From assembly GCF_014256275.1 (NCBI RefSeq), contig NZ_JACCFE010000002.1:3328001-3392000 (forward strand): a DNA stretch of 64,000 nucleotides. The letters run 5' to 3'. The notes beneath the pieces are model-generated. The model worked only from the letters and a program-made list of their open reading frames with translations. It had not been told where the DNA came from and ran no database searches. Numbering within the stretch: position 1 is the first letter of the stretch; each line of letters begins with the position of its first letter. A program made the translations under genes and the position numbers. The DNA comes from Rhodococcus sp. 4CII. Lineage in GTDB: Bacteria > Actinomycetota > Actinomycetes > Mycobacteriales > Mycobacteriaceae. Positions 17,828 through 27,361 of this stretch are shown in pieces.

Positions 17828-19771
17828 CTATTTGGCCGGATCAGGGAACGGGGGTTCGAGATTGCACCGCTGAATTTCGTATGCGGGAACTCGCTCGATT
17901 CGATAACTCGCGAAATGCAGCGCGTCCTTGAAATTCTGCTTGAAACGCGGCCACGTCAGTTCCGAACGATACGACGTCAGCAGATCCTGGGTCTCGGGGC
18001 ACGTGAGCGCGACCCGAGCCTCGGTCACCCAGTCCTCGTCGAGGAAGCCGGGCATCCACGGATGCTTGTCGATCATTCCCGTGTCGACCACGACCCAGTC
18101 GGGGTACAGGTTCTTGTCGTGCCCGATGCGTCCGTCGTCCATGCGGGCGGTGTGCGCGGCGAGCGGATACGCCAGACCCATCTGGTCCAGCACCCGCACG
18201 TCGAGGCCGACGTTCATGCTCGTCATGCCGAGGTTCAGGAAGTACACGGTGTGGCCTGCACCGCCGTCCGGGATCGGAAGGGGCGGTGGAACGACGAACC
18301 AGTACGTGTAGTCGGCGGAGGGGATGAGCAGGCCCCCGTCGGGGGTGTCCGCGATGGTCTGGACCATCGCCCGCATCCGCGGGTAGTCCAGGTAGTCGTC
18401 GGCACGGACCGGGTGCGCGTGTCCGGTGTTGAGAACGTAGAACGCGCGTTCGTCGACAATTCCGGAACGGCCGACAACGGCGCCTTCCGGCATTCCCGTG
18501 GTGTTGGCGGCGAAGAATGCCCACACCACGGTGCCGACCCACAGGAATGCCATTGCCAGGAAAATCGACGATTCCTTATTTCGCCCCCACGACGCACGGT
18601 CCGGAATTCGCACCGGAATAACCGCCACGGGAACGATGAAACAGAACAGGACGGGGAGGAGAACGCGGCCGTGCATGAAGTCGCCGCCCACCCGCAGCGA
18701 GTACAGACCGAGGATCAGACCGCCTCCGAGAATGAAGACGACGACGGCGTTCTGCGTGTGCAACCACCCGCGCAGGCGGGTCAGCGGATTCCCGTAGGTG
18801 TGACGAACACCATCACCGATGTGCTTGTCCCGGCCGCGCCAGGCGAGCACCGCGCCCGCGAGGAGGAACACCAGTGGCAGCCACAACAGGTAGGGGCCGA
18901 GCAGGTTCCACAGGTACGCGAAGCCCTGCGACCACTTGGCACCGCCGGCGTCCTTCGACACCGCGGTGTTGGGGTACGGGAGGGCGTAGTAGCCCATCCG
19001 CCAGATCTGGTAGCCGACCGGGACGATGCCGGCGACGAAGACCATGGCCACCCGCACCTTCCACGTCGGACCGGGCGCGAGGAAGATCATGGCCAGCGCC
19101 AGTACGCCGAGGATCGCCAGTTCCGGGCGCACGAGCGGGCCCATCCCCGCGGTGAACGCGAGGATCAGCACCGACGTGGTGGACGGGGTGGCCGCCTGGC
19201 TCCAGCGGATCAGCAACAGCCACAGCAGCGCGATCCAGAAGATGACGAGGCAGCTTTCGAGCCCCGACGTCGCGAAGTCGCGGGCCGGGGGTACCGCGAT
19301 GTAGACGAGCACACCGGCGGGCATCAGGAACAACGTGCCGCCGGCGGCGAAGGACCCACCGCGGTACAGGCGGGCCGTGCCGAACATGGCCAGCACGATC
19401 GCCGCGGTCGACAGGATCAGCGCGATCGTCAGGACGACGTACTCGAGCCGGGCCTGGGAGAGCCAGCTGAACGCGTAGACGATGTACGTCCACGCGGTGC
19501 TGGTGTTGGCCTCGACACGCTCGCCCGCGTTGAAGACCGGACCGTTGCCTGCGAGCAGGTTCCGGACCGTGCGCAGCACGATCAGGCCGTCGTCGGCAAT
19601 CCATCGCCGTTCCCAGGCACCCCAGAACATCAGGAGAGCCGAGATGGCCACACCCCCGAGGAAGACCACCCTCGAGAGGATGGCCTTCCGGTGGCGTTCG
19701 GTGGTCCGCTCCGCGGCGGCGTCCGAATCCTCGGCGCCTCCTACCAAGTCAGACGAGGTAGACAGCGACAC
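17828..19771 (-). CDS. aftB: Arabinofuranosyltransferase AftB
   Basis: A ~647-residue polytopic GT-C glycosyltransferase with an Asp-Asp pair after the first membrane segment (RRWIADDGLIV, about residues 60-61), about ten hydrophobic segments and a C-terminal extracytoplasmic domain. AftB adds the terminal beta-(1,2)-arabinofuranose from decaprenyl-phosphoryl-arabinose to arabinogalactan, making the site for mycolylation. The start is uncertain: GTG at 19771 has GGAG 6 bp upstream, while a further in-frame GTG at 19813 lacks a ribosome site. Either way it overlaps the 3' end of ubiA, indicating coupling. Confidence 0.9.
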   Translation of the reverse strand: MSLSTSSDLVGGAEDSDAAAERTTERHRKAILSRVVFLGGVAISALLMFWGAWERRWIADDGLIVLRTVRNLLAGNGPVFNAGERVEANTSTAWTYIVYAFSWLSQARLEYVVLTIALILSTAAIVLAMFGTARLYRGGSFAAGGTLFLMPAGVLVYIAVPPARDFATSGLESCLVIFWIALLWLLLIRWSQAATPSTTSVLILAFTAGMGPLVRPELAILGVLALAMIFLAPGPTWKVRVAMVFVAGIVPVGYQIWRMGYYALPYPNTAVSKDAGGAKWSQGFAYLWNLLGPYLLWLPLVFLLAGAVLAWRGRDKHIGDGVRHTYGNPLTRLRGWLHTQNAVVVFILGGGLILGLYSLRVGGDFMHGRVLLPVLFCFIVPVAVIPVRIPDRASWGRNKESSIFLAMAFLWVGTVVWAFFAANTTGMPEGAVVGRSGIVDERAFYVLNTGHAHPVRADDYLDYPRMRAMVQTIADTPDGGLLIPSADYTYWFVVPPPLPIPDGGAGHTVYFLNLGMTSMNVGLDVRVLDQMGLAYPLAAHTARMDDGRIGHDKNLYPDWVVVDTGMIDKHPWMPGFLDEDWVTEARVALTCPETQDLLTSYRSELTWPRFKQNFKDALHFASYRIERVPAYEIQRCNLEPPFPDPAK

Positions 19772-20654
19772 CCACCACTCCGATCCAGGCAATCGCGAGG
19801 AGTTGGAGGACACGGTCGCCCAGCGCGATCTCCTCGGGCTCCCCCGCCTCGCCGCCGTCGACGTCGACGGCGTAACGCAGGATCGCGATGGTGAACGGCA
19901 CCATGGAGATGGCGTACCAGTTGGTGCCCTTCAGGTCGTCCTGCTGGAACGCCCAGAGTCCGTAGCAGAGCACGACCGCGGTAGCGCTGAGTGTCCAGAC
20001 GAAACGCAGGTACGTCGTGGTGTAGTTCTCGAGGGACTTGCGGATCTTGGCGCCGGTGCGTTCGGCGAGCTGCAGTTCCGCGTACCGTTTACCGGCCGCC
20101 ATGAACAGCGAACCGAATGCCATGACCAGCAGGAACCACTGCGACAGAGCGATTTCGGCGGCCACACCACCGGCGATGGCGCGCAGCAGGAAGCCGGACG
20201 AGACGATGCAGATGTCGAGCACGGCCTGATGCTTGAGGCCGAAGCAGTACGCCAGCTGGATGCCGATGTAGACGGCCATCACCACCGCCAGCTGCCAGTT
20301 GGCGAGGAACGACAGCGCGAGCGATCCGCCGAGCAGTACGACCGCCATCGCGTACGCCAGGTTGACCGGCAGCACACCGGCGGCGATGGGACGGAACCGC
20401 TTGGTGGGGTGCGCGCGGTCCGCTTCGACGTCCATCGCGTCGTTGACGAGATAGATGCCGGACGCGGCCATGCAGAACACCACGAAGGCGAGCGCGACGG
20501 GAAGCAGGACGTCGGATTCCGTCGCCGTGCCCGCGGCGACGGGAGCTGCGAGGACCAGGACGTTCTTGACCCACTGACGCGGGCGGACGGCCTTGACGAT
20601 GCCTGCCGCCAGGGACGTCGGGGGTCCGGTAACGACGGCCGGTTCCTCGCTCAT
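19749..20654 (-). CDS. ubiA: Decaprenyl-phosphate phosphoribosyltransferase (UbiA, Rv3806c type)
   Basis: A 301-residue UbiA-superfamily membrane prenyltransferase. The first metal-binding motif is NDAMDVEADRAHPTKRFRP; about nine hydrophobic helices follow. It transfers 5-phosphoribose from PRPP to decaprenyl phosphate, the first membrane step toward the arabinose donor DPA. ATG at 20654 follows GGAGAGAA. Its start overlaps the phosphatase gene stop by 4 bp and its end overlaps aftB, so donor synthesis and use are coupled. Confidence 0.94.
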   Translation of the reverse strand: MSEEPAVVTGPPTSLAAGIVKAVRPRQWVKNVLVLAAPVAAGTATESDVLLPVALAFVVFCMAASGIYLVNDAMDVEADRAHPTKRFRPIAAGVLPVNLAYAMAVVLLGGSLALSFLANWQLAVVMAVYIGIQLAYCFGLKHQAVLDICIVSSGFLLRAIAGGVAAEIALSQWFLLVMAFGSLFMAAGKRYAELQLAERTGAKIRKSLENYTTTYLRFVWTLSATAVVLCYGLWAFQQDDLKGTNWYAISMVPFTIAILRYAVDVDGGEAGEPEEIALGDRVLQLLAIAWIGVVGVAVYLV

Positions 20655-21169
20655 TTCTCTCCAAACTTCTGCTCGGCCTTCAGCACCGCGACCGCGGAGG
20701 CGGCCCCCAGGGCAGATCCGGCGAGCACATCGGTCGGGTAATGCACTCCCAGAACGAGCCGGGAGAGCAGCATCGGCGGTACCAACAACGCAGGCAAGGG
20801 TAGCCCGGTGAGGCGGCCGAGCAGCACGGCAGCCGCGGTCGTGGACGTGGCGTGCGAGGACGGGAAGCTCAATTTGCTGGGCGTCGACACGTTGACCTGG
20901 ATCGACGGGTCGTTCGGCCGGGGGCGGCGGACGACTCGCTTGATCACGATCGAGGCCGCGTGCGCGCCGACGGCACCCACCGCGACGCCCGCCCACTGAC
21001 GGCGGCGGGGCTTGTCGACCGCGGCGCCGAGTCCGGCGACGGCCACCCACCCGAGGGCGTGCTCACCGAAGTGGGACATCCCGCGTGCGGTCGAGACGAC
21101 GCCGGGTCGGCTCGCGATGGTCGACTGGATGGTCTGCAGGATCTGGACCTCACTTGATGCCGAAGACAC
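20651..21169 (-). CDS. PAP2-family phosphatase (Rv3807c type)
   Basis: A 172-residue membrane phosphatase with the three PAP2 signatures: KRVVRRPRP (Lys about 77), FPSSHA (about 101-106) and SRLVLGVHYPTD. By position it is the homologue of Rv3807c, proposed to remove the 5-phosphate of decaprenyl-phosphoryl-5-phosphoribose made by UbiA. GTG start at 21169, 20 bp inside the glfT2 3' end; stop overlaps the ubiA start by 4 bp (ATGA). Confidence 0.9.
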   Translation of the reverse strand: MSSASSEVQILQTIQSTIASRPGVVSTARGMSHFGEHALGWVAVAGLGAAVDKPRRRQWAGVAVGAVGAHAASIVIKRVVRRPRPNDPSIQVNVSTPSKLSFPSSHATSTTAAAVLLGRLTGLPLPALLVPPMLLSRLVLGVHYPTDVLAGSALGAASAVAVLKAEQKFGEK

Positions 21170-23066
21170 GTTCCCACCTCTCCTTGCTGGTCAGGGCAGG
21201 AACCGCGTCCTGGTACTCACGCTTGAGTTCGGGGAACCGCTGCGCGAGTTCGCGGCGCAGCCGGATGGCTTCCTTCAGCAGTTCGAGTGCCTGCTTGGGG
21301 TTGCGCTTGCGGTAGACGACTCCTCGCCCGTCCGCGGTGGTGACGGTGACGCCGTCCACCTGCGACAGTAGGAACCATCGCGCGTCGAGGGTGGGGACGT
21401 TGAGCTGCGGGCGCTCGTGGTGCTCCTCGTGCGCCGGCTTCACGTTGTGGACCAGGCCCTTGCCGAGTCGCACGATCTTCGCGAGCGGGTTGCGGGGTTC
21501 CCCGACGGCGCCGACCTCGGCGCCCGAGGGCAGCGGCAGGCTCGTCGACGACGGCAGGACCACGGCGTCCGGATACTCCTTACGCATTGCGTGGACGTTG
21601 CCGAGCGCGGTGGGGAGCAGTTCGAAGATGTGCTCGGGGCCTTGCAGGAAGTCGGCGATGGCCTGGTTCTGGATCGCGACCGTCGAGTATTCCAGGCACA
21701 GGAGGTGCTTGATCGTGGCCTTGACGGTGTTGATCACGAGCCCGCGGCCGTTGCCCGGCATGTGCAGGGAGGCGACGACGAGCCGGTTCCTCAGGTGGAA
21801 GTACGCCTGCCAGTCGATGGCGTCGTCCTTGTCGCTCCACGCCATGTGCCAGATCGCGGCACCGGGCATGGTGACGGTCGGGTAGCCGGCGTTCCGGGCG
21901 CGCAGACCGTATTCGGCGTCGTCCCACTTGATGAACAGCGGCAGCGGCTGACCGAGTTCCTCGGCGGCCTGCCGCGGGATCATGCACATCCACCAGCCGT
22001 TGTAGTCGACGTCGATCCGGCGGTGCAGCAGGCGCGAGTTCTCGCGGTCGCTGAGCGGGTAACGGGAGAAGTCGTGGTCGTACTCGACGTTGGGTGCGGC
22101 CGTCCACATGAAGATGGACCGGTCGACCACCTCGCCCATCGAGTGCAGGTGGCTGCGCTCCTGGAGGTTCAGCATCTGCCCGCCGACGAGCATCGGCGTC
22201 TTCGCGAACCGGGACATGGCGAGCGCGCGCAGGATCGAGTCGGGCTCGATCTCGATGTCGTCGTCCATGAACAGGATGTGCTGGCAGTCGGTGGTCTTCA
22301 ACGCCTCGTACATGATCCGGCTGTAGCCGCCGGACCCGCCGAGGTTCGCCTGGTCGTGGATGGCCAGCCGGTCACCGAGGGCGTCCGCCGCCTCCGCGAA
22401 GCCGGGCTCGTCCTTGACCTTTCGGGTGCCCTGATCCGGGATGATGACGGCCTTGACCACGTCCATGACGAGTTCGTCGGACGCCAGCGCCGTGAGTGCC
22501 TTGACGCAGTCGGTCGGTCGGTTGAACGTGGGGATGCCGACGGCGACGGTGGCCGCACCGGGAGCCTCGACCGGCGCGTACCAGCCGGCGCTCTCCAGCA
22601 CCACCTCGGTGTCGGAGGTGATGTCGAACCAGATCCAGCCGCCGTCCTCGAATGGGGCGAGCTCGACCTCGAACTCCAGCGCGGCATCACTGTCCTGGAA
22701 TTCGCGACCTTCGACGTGGATGCGCGACGAGTCGGCCTTCGACCGGTACACGTCGATGCGGCCGTGTCCCGACAGCTCGAGCCGCAGCACCACGGAGCTC
22801 AGCGTGCTCCACCGGCGCCAGTAGCTGGCCGGGAACGCGTTGAAGTAGGTGCAGAACGACGCCTCCGACTCGGCGCCCACCGACAGCGATGTCCGCGACA
22901 GCGAATGCGCGCGGCGGCTGTTGGTCTTCGCCTCCTCCAGATAGAGGGTGCGGACGTCGAGCGGCTCGCCGGCACGCGGCAGGATCACCCGCTGCAGCAG
23001 CGACTTGCCCAGTAACGGAGTGTCCTCGGTGACCTTCTCGGATTCGAGCAGATGCCGGGCGCTCAT
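21150..23066 (-). CDS. glfT2: Galactofuranosyltransferase GlfT2
   Basis: A 638-residue cytoplasmic GT2 enzyme. The N-terminal beta-sandwich precedes a GT-A domain with AVGIPTFNRPTDC and the metal-binding triple Asp (FMDDDIEIEPDS, about 268-270). HMAWSDKDDAIDWQAYFHLRN fits the acceptor/catalytic region. GlfT2 polymerises the galactan of arabinogalactan with alternating beta-1,5 and beta-1,6 bonds from UDP-galactofuranose. ATG at 23066 overlaps the glf stop by 4 bp, coupling polymerase to donor enzyme. Confidence 0.95.
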   Translation of the reverse strand: MSARHLLESEKVTEDTPLLGKSLLQRVILPRAGEPLDVRTLYLEEAKTNSRRAHSLSRTSLSVGAESEASFCTYFNAFPASYWRRWSTLSSVVLRLELSGHGRIDVYRSKADSSRIHVEGREFQDSDAALEFEVELAPFEDGGWIWFDITSDTEVVLESAGWYAPVEAPGAATVAVGIPTFNRPTDCVKALTALASDELVMDVVKAVIIPDQGTRKVKDEPGFAEAADALGDRLAIHDQANLGGSGGYSRIMYEALKTTDCQHILFMDDDIEIEPDSILRALAMSRFAKTPMLVGGQMLNLQERSHLHSMGEVVDRSIFMWTAAPNVEYDHDFSRYPLSDRENSRLLHRRIDVDYNGWWMCMIPRQAAEELGQPLPLFIKWDDAEYGLRARNAGYPTVTMPGAAIWHMAWSDKDDAIDWQAYFHLRNRLVVASLHMPGNGRGLVINTVKATIKHLLCLEYSTVAIQNQAIADFLQGPEHIFELLPTALGNVHAMRKEYPDAVVLPSSTSLPLPSGAEVGAVGEPRNPLAKIVRLGKGLVHNVKPAHEEHHERPQLNVPTLDARWFLLSQVDGVTVTTADGRGVVYRKRNPKQALELLKEAIRLRRELAQRFPELKREYQDAVPALTSKERWERVFGIK

Positions 23067-24280
23067 TCGGCATCCCCCACGAGGTCGGCACCCGATTCGA
23101 AATGCGGACGCAGGGAGTTGTCGAACATCGAGAGCGCACTGGCGATCGCCATGTGCATGTCCAGGTACTGGTAGGTGCCGAGACGGCCACCGAACAGGAC
23201 CTTGTTCGTGGACATCTCTTCCTTGGCGCGGTCGCGGTAGGCGCCGAGCTTCGCGCGGTCGTCCGGGGTGTTGATCGGGTAGTACGGCTCGTCCTTGCTC
23301 TCGGCGAACCGGGAGAACTCCCGCATGATGACCGTCTTGTCCTTCGGGTAGTCCCGCTCCGGGTGGAAGTGGCGGAACTCGTGGATCCGGGTGAAGGGCA
23401 CGTCGGCGTCGTTGTAGTTCATGACCGGGGTTCCCTGGAAGTCACCGGTGTCCAGCACCTCGGTCTCGAAGTCGAGGGTGCGCCAGCCCAGCTCGCCTTC
23501 GGAGTAGTCGAAGTAGCGATCGAGGGGTCCGGTGTAGACGACGGGGGCGCCGGGGCTCTCTGCGCGCAGGTCGTCGCGGACGTCGAACCAGTCGGTCTCG
23601 AGCCGGACCTCGATCTTCGGGTCCTTAGCCATGTTCTCGAGCCACGCGGTGTAGCCGTCGACGGGCAAGCCCTCGTACGTGTCGTTGAAGTAGCGGTTGT
23701 CGAACGTGTACCGCACCGGCAGCCGGGTGATGTTCCCCGCGGGCAGGTTCTTCGGGTCCGTCTGCCACTGCTTGGCCGTGTAGTCGCGCACGAACGCCTC
23801 GTACAGCGGACGACCGATCAGGGAGATCGCCTTCTCCTCCAGGTTGGACGCGGACGCGGAGTCGATCTCACTCGACTGCTCGGCGATCAGCTTCCGCGCC
23901 TCGTCCGGGGTGAAGTAGCGCCCGAAGAACTGCGACACCAGGCCCAGCCCCATCGGGAACTGGTACGCCTGCCCCTTGTGGAGTGCGAACACCCGGTGCT
24001 GGTAGTTCGTGAAATCGGTGAACTGGGTGACGTAGTCCCACACCCTCTTGTTCGAGGTGTGGAACAGGTGCGCTCCGTACTTGTGGATCTCGATTCCGGT
24101 CTCGGGCTCGGCCTCCGAATAGGCGTTTCCGCCCAGGTGGTGACGACGGTCGAGCACCAGCACACGCTTACCCAGCTGTGTTGCTGCACGCTCGGCGACG
24201 GTCAGTCCGAAAAATCCCGAGCCGACGACGATGAGGTCGTACCGGCCAGGGGCGGTTGTCTCTGGGGTTGCAGCGGTCAC
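23063..24280 (-). CDS. glf: UDP-galactopyranose mutase
   Basis: A 405-residue FAD enzyme with an N-terminal dinucleotide fold (YDLIVVGSGFFGLTVAER), LGGNAYSE and GIEIHKYGAHLFHTSNKRVWDYV, all near-identical in kind to mycobacterial Glf. It converts UDP-Galp to UDP-Galf for galactan synthesis by GlfT2, encoded next. GTG at 24280 gives a length close to the usual ~399; upstream in-frame sequence to 24346 is basic and probably untranslated. First gene of the glf-glfT2-PAP2-ubiA-aftB run. Confidence 0.95.
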   Translation of the reverse strand: MTAATPETTAPGRYDLIVVGSGFFGLTVAERAATQLGKRVLVLDRRHHLGGNAYSEAEPETGIEIHKYGAHLFHTSNKRVWDYVTQFTDFTNYQHRVFALHKGQAYQFPMGLGLVSQFFGRYFTPDEARKLIAEQSSEIDSASASNLEEKAISLIGRPLYEAFVRDYTAKQWQTDPKNLPAGNITRLPVRYTFDNRYFNDTYEGLPVDGYTAWLENMAKDPKIEVRLETDWFDVRDDLRAESPGAPVVYTGPLDRYFDYSEGELGWRTLDFETEVLDTGDFQGTPVMNYNDADVPFTRIHEFRHFHPERDYPKDKTVIMREFSRFAESKDEPYYPINTPDDRAKLGAYRDRAKEEMSTNKVLFGGRLGTYQYLDMHMAIASALSMFDNSLRPHFESGADLVGDAE

Positions 24281-24427
24281 GATGAACCAGGGTAAGCGAC
24301 TCCGCCGCCCGTGCGCGGCCAAGGGGTGCACGGACCCCTTCCGCACGCACGAGGAGTTCTCCCTGTATTCACCGGTTCTGCAGACCTCGTTGTTCCCTCC
24401 GACGCGGCGGTCGCGCTACATGGGCGG

Positions 24428-25552
24428 GTGCGCATCGTCCAGCTGGCGAACTTCTACGGACCGCGGTCGGGTGGACTCCGCACCGCCCTCCACAACTGGG
24501 GTCAGGGGTACGTCGGACGCGGACACGAGGTGATCCTCGTCGTCCCAGGTCAGCGCGACTGCGAGGAGCTGTTGCCGAGCGGGGTCCTGCGGATCACGCG
24601 CTCGGCTCCCACCATCCCGGCGACCGGGGGATATCGCGTCGTCAACCCGCGCCGGGTCGCCGATGTCGTGAGCGGTCTGCGTCCCGATGTCCTCGAGGTG
24701 TCCGACCGGCTCACGCTGCGAGGTTTCGGGGGCTGGGCCGGGGCCCGCGGGGTTCGCAGCGTGGTCGTGTCACACGAACGCCTCGACCGGTTGCTCGGCC
24801 AGGTCGTCCCCCGTCGGGTGGCTCGCAGCTGGGCCGACGTCGCGAACCGCCGGATGGCGCGGAACTACGACGCCGTGGTCTGCACGACCGACTTCGCCAG
24901 CGAGGAGTTCACCCGGATCGGTGCCCCCAACCTGTACCGGGTTCCGCTCGGTGTCGATCTCACGATGTTCCACCCCGGCAAACACGACCAGGTGATGCGC
25001 GACTCCTTCGCCGACCCGGCGCAGCGCTTCCTGTTGCACTGCGGCCGGTTGTCGGTGGAGAAGCAGGTGGAGCGGAGCATCGACGCGGTCCGGTTGCTGC
25101 GCCGCCAGGGTCACGACGCCCGGCTCGTCATCGCCGGCGACGGCCCCCGGCGCGAATCCCTGCAGTACCGGGCTCGGGGACTTCCCGTGCACTTCACCGG
25201 GTTCATCAGCGACAAGGGCCGCTTGGCGTCGCTGTTCGCGTCGGCGGACGTGTCGCTCGCGCCGGGACCGCACGAGACGTTCTGCCTGTCGGCGCTCGAG
25301 TCGCTGGCGGCGGGCACCCCGGTGGTCGCGTCACAGTCGTCGGCTCTCGCCGAGATCATCACACCGGGCTGCGGCGCGCTCGCCCGCGACCGCGGTCCGG
25401 CGTTCGCAGACGCGGTCAGCGGTGTTCTCGAGATCCCCTCGCGGACGCGCCGGGCGTCGGCGCGGCGGCGGGCCGAGGACTTCGGCTGGGCCGAATCCGT
25501 CGACGGAATGCTCGCCGTGCTCGAGGGAACCGGTCCGCCCTGCCCGGCCTAG
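24428..25552 (+). CDS. GT4-family glycosyltransferase, likely mannosyltransferase
   Basis: A 374-residue GT-B enzyme. The N-terminal VRIVQLANFYGPRSGGLRTAL loop and C-terminal FLLHCGRLSVEKQVERSIDAV, VIAGDGPRRESL and the EX7E motif in PHETFCLSALESLAAGTPVV are typical of GT4 mannosyl/glucosyltransferases such as MgtA/PimB relatives. A role in envelope glycolipid assembly is inferred from neighbours. Start is GTG at 24428; sequence upstream in the same frame lacks family similarity. Divergent from glf, and its TAG overlaps the TAG of the convergent next gene within CTAG. Confidence 0.8.
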   Translation: MRIVQLANFYGPRSGGLRTALHNWGQGYVGRGHEVILVVPGQRDCEELLPSGVLRITRSAPTIPATGGYRVVNPRRVADVVSGLRPDVLEVSDRLTLRGFGGWAGARGVRSVVVSHERLDRLLGQVVPRRVARSWADVANRRMARNYDAVVCTTDFASEEFTRIGAPNLYRVPLGVDLTMFHPGKHDQVMRDSFADPAQRFLLHCGRLSVEKQVERSIDAVRLLRRQGHDARLVIAGDGPRRESLQYRARGLPVHFTGFISDKGRLASLFASADVSLAPGPHETFCLSALESLAAGTPVVASQSSALAEIITPGCGALARDRGPAFADAVSGVLEIPSRTRRASARRRAEDFGWAESVDGMLAVLEGTGPPCPA

Positions 25553-27126
25553 CTACCGCCGGTCGGTAACCACTCGCGGAGCACACTGGCGTCGATCACC
25601 TGCGCGCCCAGTTTCTTCGTCCAGATGATGGTTCCGTTGGTGAACATCCGGAACTTCCCCGCCTCGGACGGCAGCATCATCTCCGGGCCGACGGGTGCTC
25701 CCAGCGTGCTGTTGACGCCGCCGAGTTCCTTGTACTTCTCCGCGATCGGCGAGCCCTCGGTGGTGCCGACGGTGTCGTGGTCCTCACCCGCGGACGCGAG
25801 GGTGGATTCGGGTACCTCGGGTGCGGCCGGGGGCGCGGGGACGCCGAGTCCGTCGCCGACGGCGAACCAGTCGGACTTGAGTTTCAGCTTGGCTCGCGCC
25901 TCGGCGCCCGTGGCCTCGGCGGTACCCGACGATCCGACCACTTTCACGCCGGTGACGCGTCCGCCGTCGACCCCGAAGTTGTTGCGGGTGATCACCTCGA
26001 ACGATTCGAGGTCTCCCACATTGAACGCGGACGCGATGTCGCCCGCGGTCAGCGTCACCGTCCAGTCGTGGTTCGGCGACACCGTGTCGCCCTGGTCCTC
26101 GACGGCCGGGAACTCGCCGCCCGCGGTGTATCCGCCTGTGGACGAGGAGAACTCGGCCGCGACCGCCTTGTTGTCCTTCGTCAGGATCATGCCCTTGGTG
26201 GAGCGGACGGCGTCGGTGGTCCGCGGATCTTCCTTCGCGGACCCGCCGTACACCTGGCAGCTCTGGGTGTCGCAGGTCTTCGCGTACTCCTCACGATTCT
26301 CGGCGGCGGCATAGGAGCGGGCCGCGACGGCCTGCGCCCGAAGCGCCTCGGCCCCACCGGTATCGGCCCAGTCCGCTTTCGCCTCGGCGGGCACGACGCC
26401 CAGCAGGTAGTCGTCCATGTCGAGGACGTTGACTGTGCGCATGGCGGCGCCGTCGAGCGCGACGCCGAGGGCGCCGCGGTAGGGGGTGTCGCCGGCGCAC
26501 AGCTTGAGGTGCTCGGTGACCGGACGGTCCGGGGCCAGGTCGATCGGGTCGACCCACGGGTGGTCGGTGGCGTCCTGCCACAGGACGTCGCCGGCGCATC
26601 CGCTGGTGACCACGACGTTGGCGCCGCCGTCGGCGGTGGGCGTCAGGTGGACGGCCTCCCCCGGTCCGACGGGTTTGCCGGCGACGACCGCGCCGGCATC
26701 GGAGTAGACGTCGAGCGGCTGATCGTCCCGCGCCTGCAGGCGGACGCTGATCTGGGCGTCGGCGAGGGTGCCGAGCGTGGTCCCGCCGTAGTAGTGGCCG
26801 AGGATGCGCTCGGCTGCCCAGCCCTGATCCTTCGCGTACCCGTAGGCGCCCCACTGGCCCATCCCGCGGCCGTGGCCGTTGCCGTGCCCGGACAGCGTGA
26901 ACGGCGTGTCGGACGCAACGGTTTCCCGGACCTCCTGACCGGAGGAGCGCAGATGGACGACGACGCCGGTAACGGCGCCGACCACGAGGACGGGCGCGAT
27001 GCCGAGAGCCGACGCGCGCAGGAGTTTGGCCCTGAATCCGCGCGGGGCGGGAGGGCCCGCGATGTACCGCCTCCTGCGGGTCCAGGCAGGTCTACCTGCA
27101 CGAACCCCGAATTCGGTCTTCGCCAT
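25549..27126 (-). CDS. SpoIID/LytB-domain secreted protein
   Basis: A 525-residue protein with a basic cytoplasmic tail, one membrane segment (about 40-60), and a SpoIID-like domain (LSGHGNGHGRGMGQWGAYGYA, later VLDMDDYLLGVVPAEA and AVAARSYAA). The C-terminal ~90 residues include one LGFP-like unit (ELGGVNSTLGAPVGPEMML). In sporulating bacteria SpoIID is a lytic transglycosylase; in actinobacteria the role is unproven but should be at peptidoglycan. ATG at 27126 has GAGGAG 7 bp upstream, which is why the longer frame to 27141 is rejected. Divergent from the amidase gene. Confidence 0.82.
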   Translation of the reverse strand: MAKTEFGVRAGRPAWTRRRRYIAGPPAPRGFRAKLLRASALGIAPVLVVGAVTGVVVHLRSSGQEVRETVASDTPFTLSGHGNGHGRGMGQWGAYGYAKDQGWAAERILGHYYGGTTLGTLADAQISVRLQARDDQPLDVYSDAGAVVAGKPVGPGEAVHLTPTADGGANVVVTSGCAGDVLWQDATDHPWVDPIDLAPDRPVTEHLKLCAGDTPYRGALGVALDGAAMRTVNVLDMDDYLLGVVPAEAKADWADTGGAEALRAQAVAARSYAAAENREEYAKTCDTQSCQVYGGSAKEDPRTTDAVRSTKGMILTKDNKAVAAEFSSSTGGYTAGGEFPAVEDQGDTVSPNHDWTVTLTAGDIASAFNVGDLESFEVITRNNFGVDGGRVTGVKVVGSSGTAEATGAEARAKLKLKSDWFAVGDGLGVPAPPAAPEVPESTLASAGEDHDTVGTTEGSPIAEKYKELGGVNSTLGAPVGPEMMLPSEAGKFRMFTNGTIIWTKKLGAQVIDASVLREWLPTGGS

Positions 27127-27361
27127 CACTGCACTCCTCATCGCTGAACAACGAGCGCCGAGACGGGCATGCGACTCGTCTCAGCGGGTCCGAGAAATTC
27201 GGGATAAAGTCTCAATGTAAGGTTGAGCGTTATGGACCTGTGTGACTAGTGTGGCAAGAGTGATTGGAGTTAGCAACAACAGTCGCTTCCGTCACATGAG
27301 CATTACGAGTTGCAGACACGCGAGGTCGCTCGCAGGAAACTACAACTGAGGAGAGTCCCCC
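27127..27361. promoter_or_regulatory. Divergent promoter region of two wall-acting genes
   Basis: These 235 bp separate divergent starts (27126 minus, 27362 plus) of two peptidoglycan-associated secreted proteins and must hold both promoters. No -10/-35 pair stands out firmly. The plus-strand ribosome site is GAGGAGAG just before a TTG codon. Confidence 0.5.
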
